Made by a program: the position numbers and the translations under genes | Origin: Paenarthrobacter sp. GOM3 | GTDB lineage: Bacteria; Actinomycetota; Actinomycetes; Actinomycetales; Micrococcaceae | NCBI RefSeq assembly: GCF_018215265.2 | Contig: NZ_CP136562.1 | Coordinates: 1,488,001-1,552,000 of the forward strand | Direction of reading: 5' to 3' | Length of the DNA stretch: 64,000 nucleotides | The notes under the pieces: model-generated | The model's input: only the letters and a program-made list of their open reading frames with translations | Database searches by the model: none | What the model was told of the DNA's origin: nothing | In this document: positions 53,322 through 60,385 of the stretch, one piece after another | Numbering within the stretch: position 1 is the stretch's first letter | Layout: each line of letters starts with the position of its first letter

Positions 53322-53929
53322 CCATCCGGTTAGTGATCGCGGACGACCAGGCCTTGGTCCGGGGTGCCCTCGCTGCCTTGTTGGGGCTTGAAGCGGACAT
53401 CGAAGTAGTGGCTGAGCTGGGGGATGGGACCGGTGTTGTTGCGGCCGTGGTGGAGCATGCGGCTGACGTGGCCATGCTGGATGTCGAAATGCCCGGCCTG
53501 GATGGTATTTCCGCGGCGGCCGCCGTTCGCCGAGCGGCGCCGTCGTGCCATGTCCTGATGGTCACGACGTTTGGCAGGCCGGGATATCTCAGGAGGGCCA
53601 TGCAGGCCGGTGCGTCAGGGTTCGTGGTCAAGGACACCCCGGCACGCCAGCTGGCCGAGGCCGTTCGGCGGGTGCACCACGGACTGCGGGTGGTGGACCC
53701 CTCGCTCGCAGCTGAGTCGTTGATGTCAGGAGACAGTCCGTTGACCGAACGTGAGGCGGAGGTGCTGAAGGCGGCGTCCGACGGCGGCACGGTGGCGGAC
53801 ATTTCCAAGGCCGCGATGCTTTCCGAAGGCACCGTCCGGAACTACCTCTCGGCGGCCATGGCCAAGACCGGTGGGCGGACGCGGGCCGAAGCCGTACGGT
53901 TGGCCCACGAGAACGGGTGGCTTCTGTGA
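53318..53929 (+). CDS. NarL/LuxR-type response regulator
   Basis: A 203-residue regulator with an N-terminal receiver (acidic pair in VIADDQAL, phospho-acceptor in MLDVEMPGLDG near 52, lysine in FVVKDTPARQL near 105) and a C-terminal LuxR HTH (LTEREAEVLKAASDGGTVADI, then LSEGTVRNYLSAAMAKTG). It starts in the ATGA overlap with the kinase. It likely binds the ATGACA sites at 50366-50394 to control the ABC-kinase-regulator operon. Confidence 0.93.
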   Translation: MTIRLVIADDQALVRGALAALLGLEADIEVVAELGDGTGVVAAVVEHAADVAMLDVEMPGLDGISAAAAVRRAAPSCHVLMVTTFGRPGYLRRAMQAGASGFVVKDTPARQLAEAVRRVHHGLRVVDPSLAAESLMSGDSPLTEREAEVLKAASDGGTVADISKAAMLSEGTVRNYLSAAMAKTGGRTRAEAVRLAHENGWLL

Positions 53930-53960
53930 GGGCCGGGGTACCCGATTTGCCCGCGTTTGC

Positions 53961-53966
53961 AACAAT
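53961..53966 (+). promoter_or_regulatory. -10 box AACAAT, leaderless start of dusB
   Basis: AACAAT ends six bases before the GTG at 53973 (AACAAT-ggatgg-GTG). The same form occurs at 10327 upstream of an exported protein gene. Confidence 0.5.
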
Positions 53967-53972
53967 GGATGG

Positions 53973-55154
53973 GTGACTGTAGTAGCAACGCCCCCCGCAC
54001 CGAAGCTCGAGCTCCCGCCTTTGAAGCTCGGCGGGATCACCGTGGACACCCCGGTGATCCTTGCCCCGATGGCCGGAATCACCAACTCAGCCTTCCGCAG
54101 GCTCTGCCGTGAATACGGCGGCGGCATGTATGTGGCCGAGATGGTGACCTCGCGTGCCCTGGTGGAGCGGACGCCGGAATCGTTGCGCATCATCTCGCAC
54201 GACGACGACGAAAAAGTCCGCTCAGTGCAGCTCTACGGCGTGGACCCGGTAACAGTGGGCGCCGCAGTGCGGATGCTGGTCGAGGAAGACCGCGCCGATC
54301 ACATCGACCTCAACTTCGGCTGCCCGGTGCCCAAGGTGACCCGCCGCGGTGGCGGGTCCGCGCTGCCGTGGAAAATCGACCTCTTCACGTCCATCGTCAA
54401 CACAGCGGTCAAGGAAGCGTCCAAAGGCGGCATTCCGCTGACCATCAAAATGCGCAAGGGCATCGACGAGGACCACCTGACCTACCTCGACGCCGGCCGC
54501 ATCGCCCGTGACGCGGGCGTGGCCGCCGTCGCCCTTCACGGTCGGACAGCCGCGCAGTTCTACTCCGGCCAGGCCGACTGGTCCGCCATCGCCCGCCTCC
54601 GTGAAGCCCTGCCCGATATCCCGGTGCTGGGCAACGGGGATATCTGGTCGGCCGAGGACGCAGTGCGCATGGTCCGTGAAACCGGTGTGGACGGCGTAGT
54701 GGTGGGCCGTGGATGCCAGGGCCGCCCTTGGCTGTTCGGAGACCTCCAGGCAGCGTTCGAGGGCAGCGACCAAAGGCACCGCCCCGGACTCCGGGAAGTG
54801 GCTGAGGGCGTCTATCGCCACGCCGAGCTGATGGTTGAGACGTTCGGTAACGACGAATACAAGGCGCTGCGCGAGATCCGCAAGCACATGGCCTGGTACT
54901 TCAAGGGATATGTGGTGGGCAGCGAACTGCGCACTAAACTCGCCACCGTCCCCACCCTGGAAGTCCTCCGCGGATACCTTGACGAACTGGACATGGACTC
55001 GCCCTACCCGGGCGTCGATTCCGAGGGCCCCCGAGGCCGGGCCGGCTCGCCCAAGAAGCCTGCCTTGCCCAAGGATTGGCTGGAAAGCCGTCAGCTGAAC
55101 GCTGAACAGAGCGCCGATATCTCGGCCGCGGAGCTGGACGTGTCGGGCGGCTAG
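53973..55154 (+). CDS. dusB: tRNA-dihydrouridine synthase DusB
   Basis: A 393-residue flavin enzyme that reduces uridines in the tRNA D-loop. The FMN barrel begins VILAPMAGITNSAFRRLCRE, the catalytic cysteine is in IDLNFGCPVPKVTRRGGGSAL near 110, and the tRNA-binding HGRTAAQFYSGQADW is near 188. The C-terminal 60 residues are an acidic, charged tail not needed for the fold. The GTG at 53973 has a leaderless geometry. Upstream sequence in frame belongs to the response regulator. Confidence 0.94.
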   Translation: MTVVATPPAPKLELPPLKLGGITVDTPVILAPMAGITNSAFRRLCREYGGGMYVAEMVTSRALVERTPESLRIISHDDDEKVRSVQLYGVDPVTVGAAVRMLVEEDRADHIDLNFGCPVPKVTRRGGGSALPWKIDLFTSIVNTAVKEASKGGIPLTIKMRKGIDEDHLTYLDAGRIARDAGVAAVALHGRTAAQFYSGQADWSAIARLREALPDIPVLGNGDIWSAEDAVRMVRETGVDGVVVGRGCQGRPWLFGDLQAAFEGSDQRHRPGLREVAEGVYRHAELMVETFGNDEYKALREIRKHMAWYFKGYVVGSELRTKLATVPTLEVLRGYLDELDMDSPYPGVDSEGPRGRAGSPKKPALPKDWLESRQLNAEQSADISAAELDVSGG

Positions 55155-55217
55155 CCTCACACGTGTAAGACTGGCTCAAGAAGCACCACACCCGGCGCTT
55201 GAAGGAGGCAGATACCC

Positions 55218-56534
55218 ATGGGAACCGAAGCGATGATTGGCCACAACGGAACCGCACACGATTACGTGCAGGCAATTCCCGGCTACGTCGACGCTGATTC
55301 CGCGCGTTGGGTCGAAGAACCCCGCAAGAGCAACTACCGCTCGGACTTCGAACGGGACCGGGCCAGGGTCCTGCATTCCTCGGCCCTGCGCAGGCTTGGC
55401 GCGAAGACCCAGGTAGTGGCTCCTGACACTGACGACTTTGTGCGTACCAGGCTAACGCACAGCCTCGAAGTAGCCCAGGTAGGCCGTGAGCTTGGGCGCT
55501 CCCTGGGCTGCGATCCCGATGTCGTGGACACCGCGTGCCTCAGCCACGACCTCGGCCACCCGCCCTTCGGCCATAATGGCGAGTCCGCGCTCAATGAAGT
55601 GGCGCACACCATCGGTGGGTTTGAAGGCAATGCGCAGACCTTGCGGTTGCTGACCCGCTTGGAGCCCAAGGTGCTGTCTGAGGACGGCCGCCCGGCGGGG
55701 CTGAACCTCACCCGGGCCAGCCTGGATGCTGCATCCAAATACCCGTGGTCAGCCGTGGACGCCCCCGTCATCCACGGACACCGCACCAGCAAATTTGGTG
55801 CCTACGAGGACGACCTCCCCGTGTTCGAGTGGCTGCGCGAAGGTGCGCCCGGAAACCGTTCCTGCATCGAAGCGCAGGTCATGGACCTCGCGGATGACAT
55901 CTCCTACTCGGTCCACGACGTGGAGGACGCGATCGTTGCCGGCCACTTCCAGTTGAAATGGATGGAGAACCCCGACCACCGTGCACGGGTGGTGGGCTAC
56001 ACCAAGCAGTGGTACCTGCCGCACCACGATCCCGCGGAGATCGACGCTGCCCTGGGCCGGCTCGAAGCCACCAAGGTGTGGGTCCGTGAAGCCGACGGCA
56101 GCCGGAAGTCCATGGCCGCGCTGAAGGACATGACCAGCCAGCTGATTGGCCGGTTCTGCCAGAGCGCCATGGAGACCACCCGGGGACATTTTGGGCCCGC
56201 CAACCTGACCAGGTATGACGCCGAACTCATGGTCCCTGACGAAACAGTCGCGGAGATCGCAGTCCTCAAAGGCCTGGCCACCACTTTCGTCATTTCCACG
56301 GACCACCGCCAGCCGGTGTACGAGCGTCAACGGGAAGTACTGCACGCGCTGGTGGGCGTCCTGAACGCGACCGGCGACCGGCACCTGGAGCCGATGTTCG
56401 CGTCCGACTGGCGTGACGCCGTCGACGACGGTGCCCGGCTGCGCGTGGTGATCGACCAGGTGGCCTCGCTGACCGACGCCTCTGCCTTGGCCATGTACGA
56501 GCGCCTGGTGGGCAGCCTGCCGTCACTCTGGTGA
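55218..56534 (+). CDS. dgt: Deoxyguanosinetriphosphate triphosphohydrolase
   Basis: A 438-residue HD-domain dNTPase releasing triphosphate from dNTPs. The HD metal site is in RTRLTHSLEVAQVGRELG near residue 80 and CLSHDLGHPPFGHNGE near 110, and further metal and substrate residues are in QVMDLADDISYSVHDVEDAI near 222. AGGAGG is well placed before the ATG. It lies between dusB and dnaG, a common actinobacterial order. Confidence 0.95.
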   Translation: MGTEAMIGHNGTAHDYVQAIPGYVDADSARWVEEPRKSNYRSDFERDRARVLHSSALRRLGAKTQVVAPDTDDFVRTRLTHSLEVAQVGRELGRSLGCDPDVVDTACLSHDLGHPPFGHNGESALNEVAHTIGGFEGNAQTLRLLTRLEPKVLSEDGRPAGLNLTRASLDAASKYPWSAVDAPVIHGHRTSKFGAYEDDLPVFEWLREGAPGNRSCIEAQVMDLADDISYSVHDVEDAIVAGHFQLKWMENPDHRARVVGYTKQWYLPHHDPAEIDAALGRLEATKVWVREADGSRKSMAALKDMTSQLIGRFCQSAMETTRGHFGPANLTRYDAELMVPDETVAEIAVLKGLATTFVISTDHRQPVYERQREVLHALVGVLNATGDRHLEPMFASDWRDAVDDGARLRVVIDQVASLTDASALAMYERLVGSLPSLW

Positions 56535-56559
56535 AGCCGGGAGCCCACGCCCGAGCGAC

Positions 56560-56565
56560 TAGGAT
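56560..56565 (+). promoter_or_regulatory. -10 box TAGGAT, leaderless start of dnaG
   Basis: TAGGAT ends six bases before the GTG at 56572 (TAGGAT-ggtgac-GTG), 25 bases past the dgt stop. Confidence 0.5.
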
Positions 56566-56571
56566 GGTGAC

Positions 56572-58455
56572 GTGGCTGGCCTGATCAAACGTGAAGATAT
56601 CGACGAAGTACGCCAGCGCACGGATATCAAGGAAGTCGTTGACGGTTACGTCACCCTGAAGGGCGCGGGGCTGGGCAGTTTCAAGGGACTGTGCCCCTTC
56701 CATGATGAACGCTCGCCCTCCTTCACCGTCCGCCCGCAAGTGGGCAGGTACCACTGCTTCGGTTGCGGCGAGGACGGCGATGCCATCTCCTTCATCCAGA
56801 AAATGGACCACAGCTCTTTCCATGAGGCCGTGGAGAAACTGGCCGCCCGGATTGGCTACGAGCTGCGGTACGAGGACGGCGGAACCGGACCCAGCCGTGA
56901 GGAAGTCGGCAAGCGTCAACGGCTGCTGGACGCCCACAAAATCGCTGACGAATTCTTCCGTGCCCAACTGTTGACGCCCGGGGCGGCGGAGGGCCGCAAC
57001 TTCCTGGACGGCCGCGGCTTTGACCGTGCCGCTGCTGAGCACTTTGGTGTCGGATATGCCCCGCAGGGCTGGGACGCGCTGCTGAAACATTTACGTGGCC
57101 GCGGCTTCACCGATGCGGAGCTCAAACTGACCGGCATGTTTTCCGAAGGCAACCGGGGCATTTATGACCGTTTCCGTGGCCGGCTGATCTGGCCAATCCG
57201 CGACATCGCGGGGGACACCATCGGCTTTGGCGCGCGCAAGCTCTACGAAGACGATCAGGGCCCCAAGTACTTGAACACCCCCGAAACCGCGCTCTACAAG
57301 AAGTCCCAGGTCCTTTACGGCATCGACATTGCCAAGAAGAACGTTGCCAAGGAACGGCAACTGGTGGTGGTTGAAGGCTACACAGACGTCATGGCCTGCC
57401 ACCTCTCGGGAGTCTCGACGGCGGTGGCAACCTGCGGTACTGCTTTCGGCACCGAGCACATCAAGATCGCGCGACGCCTCATTTCCGACGACGGCACCGG
57501 AGGGGAAGTGGTGTTCACCTTCGACGGTGACGCTGCCGGACAGAAAGCTGCCCTGCGGGCCTTCGAAGAGGACCAGCGGTTCCAGGCCCAGACTTACGTG
57601 GCTGTCGAGCCCAGCGGGGCCGACCCCTGCGACCTGCGCCAGCTCAAGGGCGACGCTGCTGTCCGTGACCTCATCCTCAGCCGCAAGCCACTCTTCGAAT
57701 TCGCCATCAAGGCATCGCTCCGCCGGCATAACCTCGACACCGTGGAGGGTCGCGTGGCAGCCCTGCGCGAGGCCGCTCCAGTGGTCGCGCAGATCCGCGA
57801 CTCCGCCACGAGGCCGGGCTACACCCGCGAACTGGCAGGCTGGCTCGGGATGCCCATCGAGGAGGTCAGCCGGTACGTTGGGGCGGCCGCCAAGCGGGGA
57901 GCACCCGGCGGTAGCCCAACAGCCGGAACTGAACAGCAGGCGACGGCGGCAGCACCGCCGTCGTCCGGTCCCGTTTTCCAGCGTCCCGACCCGCGGGACC
58001 CCGTGGCCGGCATGGAGCGCCAGGCCCTGGAGGTTGTCCTCCAGGATCCAGCCGTGCTGGGCGGCGGTGCGTGGGAACGTTTCGAGGCATCGCACTTCTC
58101 CACCCCTGCGTACGGTGCGGTCCATGCGGCCATCAGGGCCACCGGCCTCGCGCACGCGGGGGATCCTGTGGCGTGGGTGGAGCAGATCCGCCAGGAAGTT
58201 CCCGAGCCGCTGCGCTCGTTGGTCTCGGAACTCGCTGTAACGCCGTTGCCGGCCAGCACTCCGGAGGCCATGCAGCGGTACTGCCGGGATATCCTGGCCA
58301 GGCTCTTCGAGCTGCAGATCACCCGGATCAAAGCGGACAAGATGGGCCAGCTCCAGCGACTCGATGCTGCTTCCAACCCCGAGGACTTCCAGCGCCTGAA
58401 CCGGGAGCTGATGCAGCTGGAAATGGAGCGCCGGGCGCTTCGGGCGGACGGCTGA
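56572..58455 (+). CDS. dnaG: DNA primase
   Basis: A 627-residue replicative primase that makes RNA primers at the fork. The CHC2 zinc site is CPFHDERSPSF and YHCFGCGEDGDAISF near residues 40-70. The core has EGNRGIYDRFRGRLIWPIRD, and the Toprim motifs are VVEGYTDVMACHLSGV near 268 and FTFDGDAAGQKA near 313. A Pro/Gly linker near 445-480 leads to the helicase-binding C-terminus. The GTG start has a leaderless geometry. tRNA-Asn follows 52 bases later. Confidence 0.97.
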   Translation: MAGLIKREDIDEVRQRTDIKEVVDGYVTLKGAGLGSFKGLCPFHDERSPSFTVRPQVGRYHCFGCGEDGDAISFIQKMDHSSFHEAVEKLAARIGYELRYEDGGTGPSREEVGKRQRLLDAHKIADEFFRAQLLTPGAAEGRNFLDGRGFDRAAAEHFGVGYAPQGWDALLKHLRGRGFTDAELKLTGMFSEGNRGIYDRFRGRLIWPIRDIAGDTIGFGARKLYEDDQGPKYLNTPETALYKKSQVLYGIDIAKKNVAKERQLVVVEGYTDVMACHLSGVSTAVATCGTAFGTEHIKIARRLISDDGTGGEVVFTFDGDAAGQKAALRAFEEDQRFQAQTYVAVEPSGADPCDLRQLKGDAAVRDLILSRKPLFEFAIKASLRRHNLDTVEGRVAALREAAPVVAQIRDSATRPGYTRELAGWLGMPIEEVSRYVGAAAKRGAPGGSPTAGTEQQATAAAPPSSGPVFQRPDPRDPVAGMERQALEVVLQDPAVLGGGAWERFEASHFSTPAYGAVHAAIRATGLAHAGDPVAWVEQIRQEVPEPLRSLVSELAVTPLPASTPEAMQRYCRDILARLFELQITRIKADKMGQLQRLDAASNPEDFQRLNRELMQLEMERRALRADG

Positions 58456-58507
58456 GGGCTCGATTTCGTTTTCCAGCGAGGCCCTGTTAAGCTAGTAACC
58501 GCTTCAT

Positions 58508-58580
58508 TCCTCCGTAGCTCAATTGGCAGAGCATTCGACTGTTAATCGAAGGGTTACTGGTTCAAGTCCAGTCGGAGGAG
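58508..58580 (+). tRNA. tRNA-Asn (anticodon GTT)
   Basis: A 73-base cloverleaf. The acceptor TCCTCCG pairs with CGGAGGA and leaves a G discriminator. The D-arm holds AGCTCAATTGG, the anticodon GTT is at 58541-58543 in the loop CTGTTAA, and the T-arm has GGTTCAAGTCC. CCA is not encoded. A TAAGCTAGT-like box just upstream may be its promoter. Confidence 0.98.
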
Positions 58581-58585
58581 CATCA

Positions 58586-58628
58586 GGACCCCGTGCCGGC
58601 TTACCGCTGGTGCGGGGTCCGCTTTTTT
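58586..58628 (+). terminator. Rho-independent terminator after tRNA-Asn
   Basis: GGACCCCG at 58586-58593 pairs with CGGGGTCC at 58613-58620, followed by GC and six Ts at 58623-58628. It also abuts the 3' end of the convergent small gene. Confidence 0.9.
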
Positions 58629-59035
58629 CAGACGAAATCCATTTCCACCTGCAGGAAGCGCGCAGCCTCGGTGACAGCCGCCGCAAACGATTCCTGCTCG
58701 GTGGGCGGTGTCCTGGGTTCACGGGGATGCCATTCGTGCGGGGCGGAGTACACGCGGGTGAAGCCGCCCCCCGGTGGCGCGTAGAAGATGCCGAACCTTT
58801 GGACAGGCCACTCGGGCGAGGTTTCGGGGGCAACCAGCAACGCGGCGTCGGTTTCCGGGTTGTACCACTGGGCTATGGGTCTCCGGCGGTCGTCCGTGAA
58901 GAGTCCCGCCGCGTAAAGGGCTGCCGACTGCGCACTGGTGACCGAGCACAGCCGGTCCCACCACAGGGGCAGGATGCGCTCATCTCGCCGCTGCCACGGT
59001 GCCGGAAGCGGCTGCAGTTCTTGCCAATGTGGCAC
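58628..59035 (-). CDS. Conserved hypothetical protein
   Basis: A 135-residue protein of unknown function. It is rich in aromatic residues and Pro (PLWWDRLCSVTSA, AQWYNPETDAALLV, RFGIFYAPPGGGFTRVY) with no membrane helix or signal peptide. The GTG start has a -10 box TAAAGT (59042-59047) six bases ahead, so it is leaderless. I do not recognise the family. It is alone between tRNA-Asn and the esterase gene. Confidence 0.65.
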   Translation of the reverse strand: MPHWQELQPLPAPWQRRDERILPLWWDRLCSVTSAQSAALYAAGLFTDDRRRPIAQWYNPETDAALLVAPETSPEWPVQRFGIFYAPPGGGFTRVYSAPHEWHPREPRTPPTEQESFAAAVTEAARFLQVEMDFV

Positions 59036-59041
59036 ACCTCA

Positions 59042-59047
59042 ACTTTA
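59042..59047 (-). promoter_or_regulatory. -10 box TAAAGT, leaderless start
   Basis: On the minus strand TAAAGT is followed by six bases (tgaggt) and the GTG at 59035. Confidence 0.45.
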
Positions 59048-59079
59048 TCGCCAGGGCGGTGCCCGGAAAAGGGGAGGCG

Positions 59080-60363
59080 CTACCGGGACAGCCCCAGCCG
59101 TGGATAGAGGACTTCGAAGCCCTTGGTGAGGCCATCGTTCAGCGCGATTCCCACGTGTCCGCCATTAGGTACCTCATAGTAGGTGACCGCCATGCCGGAA
59201 GCCTGGGCCGCAGCGGAGACGGCCTTGGCCGCCGCCACATAGGCGATGTCGTCGGAGCCTGCCGTGAAGACTGCCGTTGTATGCGGAAATTGCTTGCCAC
59301 TCATGATGTTGATGGGCTTCTGTGCGTCATAGGCGGCCTGGTTGCCACCGAAGATCTCGGCCAGGTTGCCGGCAGGGTCTTCTGCCCCGGGGAATTCCTC
59401 GCCCGAGATGTCCACCACGTTGCCCCACAAATCGGGGTACTTGACTGCGAACGAGATGGCGCACTGGCCTCCGTTGGAGTACCCGGCGATGCTCCAGTGG
59501 TCGCGGTCGGTCAGGATGTTCAGGTTGGCCTTGGCCCAGTTGACGACGTCCTCGTTGATGTACTTCTGGACGTTCCCATACTTGGCGGTGTCCAGGCAGA
59601 GCGTGTCATCCTGATCCGGGCCGATTTGGTCCGCGACGATGGCGATGGGGGCCAGTCCGTTGTTTTTTGCAGCGAACTCGTCCAGGGCCGCAGAGACGTA
59701 TTGCGGGTCGGGGAGCCCTGGTTGGCCCATCATCAGCACAAACAGGGGCAATTTGGGCGGATTCTCAGTCAGGGCTGCGGGAGGCAGGTAGATCCCCGCA
59801 GGACGGGCATTGAATCCTGAAGACGTGGCAGGGATGACCTGGGTTCCGGCTTTACCGTGGGCAGGCATGTTGGCCGGAGGTTTCCAGTTTTGCCACAGGG
59901 GACCGGCCGGATTGGAGGCGTTCGGGTCGGGTTTGCTGAGATGGATGGTGCCCTCAGTGGAGATGCCCAGCGCCGAACCCAACGTCTTGTTCAGCCCGAA
60001 CTCGGTGTTGATGCCGAGGGCGGCCACCAGGGCAAACACGGGAATGGATACCGCTGCCACTACTTTTCGCCAGGGTCGGCTGCGCCGGAAGCTCACCACA
60101 GCCAGACCCAGCCCACCGAAGCAGGCCAGTGCCCAGAACCATACCCGTGGCGTGAGTCCAACGTGGAAGACGTCCATGACGTCCTCCACGATCCACACCG
60201 TCAACCAGCCCACCAGGACGGCGACGGCGACGGCGAGCACCGCAGTGAGGGCCCACCGGGCCGATGGCTTAAGGAAAAGCACCAGGAAGAAGGCCATTCC
60301 GATCACCGCGGCGATTGTCATCACGGCAGGGCCGCTGATCTCGATCTTCAGGATGGTATTCAA
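59080..60363 (-). CDS. Membrane-anchored esterase, AlaE-like partner of the aminoacyl-lipid synthase
   Basis: A 427-residue protein with about four N-terminal membrane helices (residues 5-140) and an extracytoplasmic esterase-D-like alpha/beta hydrolase. The nucleophile serine is in WSIAGYSNGGQCAISFA near residue 305, and a histidine in VPNGGHVGIALNDG near 405. The TTG at 60363 is chosen as start because AGGA lies five bases ahead. It is 22 bases after the MprF-like gene, so the two are co-transcribed. In Corynebacterium, AlaE is the esterase that removes amino acids from lipids made by AlaDAGS. This is the likely role, inferred from context. Confidence 0.8.
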   Translation of the reverse strand: MNTILKIEISGPAVMTIAAVIGMAFFLVLFLKPSARWALTAVLAVAVAVLVGWLTVWIVEDVMDVFHVGLTPRVWFWALACFGGLGLAVVSFRRSRPWRKVVAAVSIPVFALVAALGINTEFGLNKTLGSALGISTEGTIHLSKPDPNASNPAGPLWQNWKPPANMPAHGKAGTQVIPATSSGFNARPAGIYLPPAALTENPPKLPLFVLMMGQPGLPDPQYVSAALDEFAAKNNGLAPIAIVADQIGPDQDDTLCLDTAKYGNVQKYINEDVVNWAKANLNILTDRDHWSIAGYSNGGQCAISFAVKYPDLWGNVVDISGEEFPGAEDPAGNLAEIFGGNQAAYDAQKPINIMSGKQFPHTTAVFTAGSDDIAYVAAAKAVSAAAQASGMAVTYYEVPNGGHVGIALNDGLTKGFEVLYPRLGLSR

Positions 60364-60385
60364 TGTCGTCCTACCCTCCTCAATG

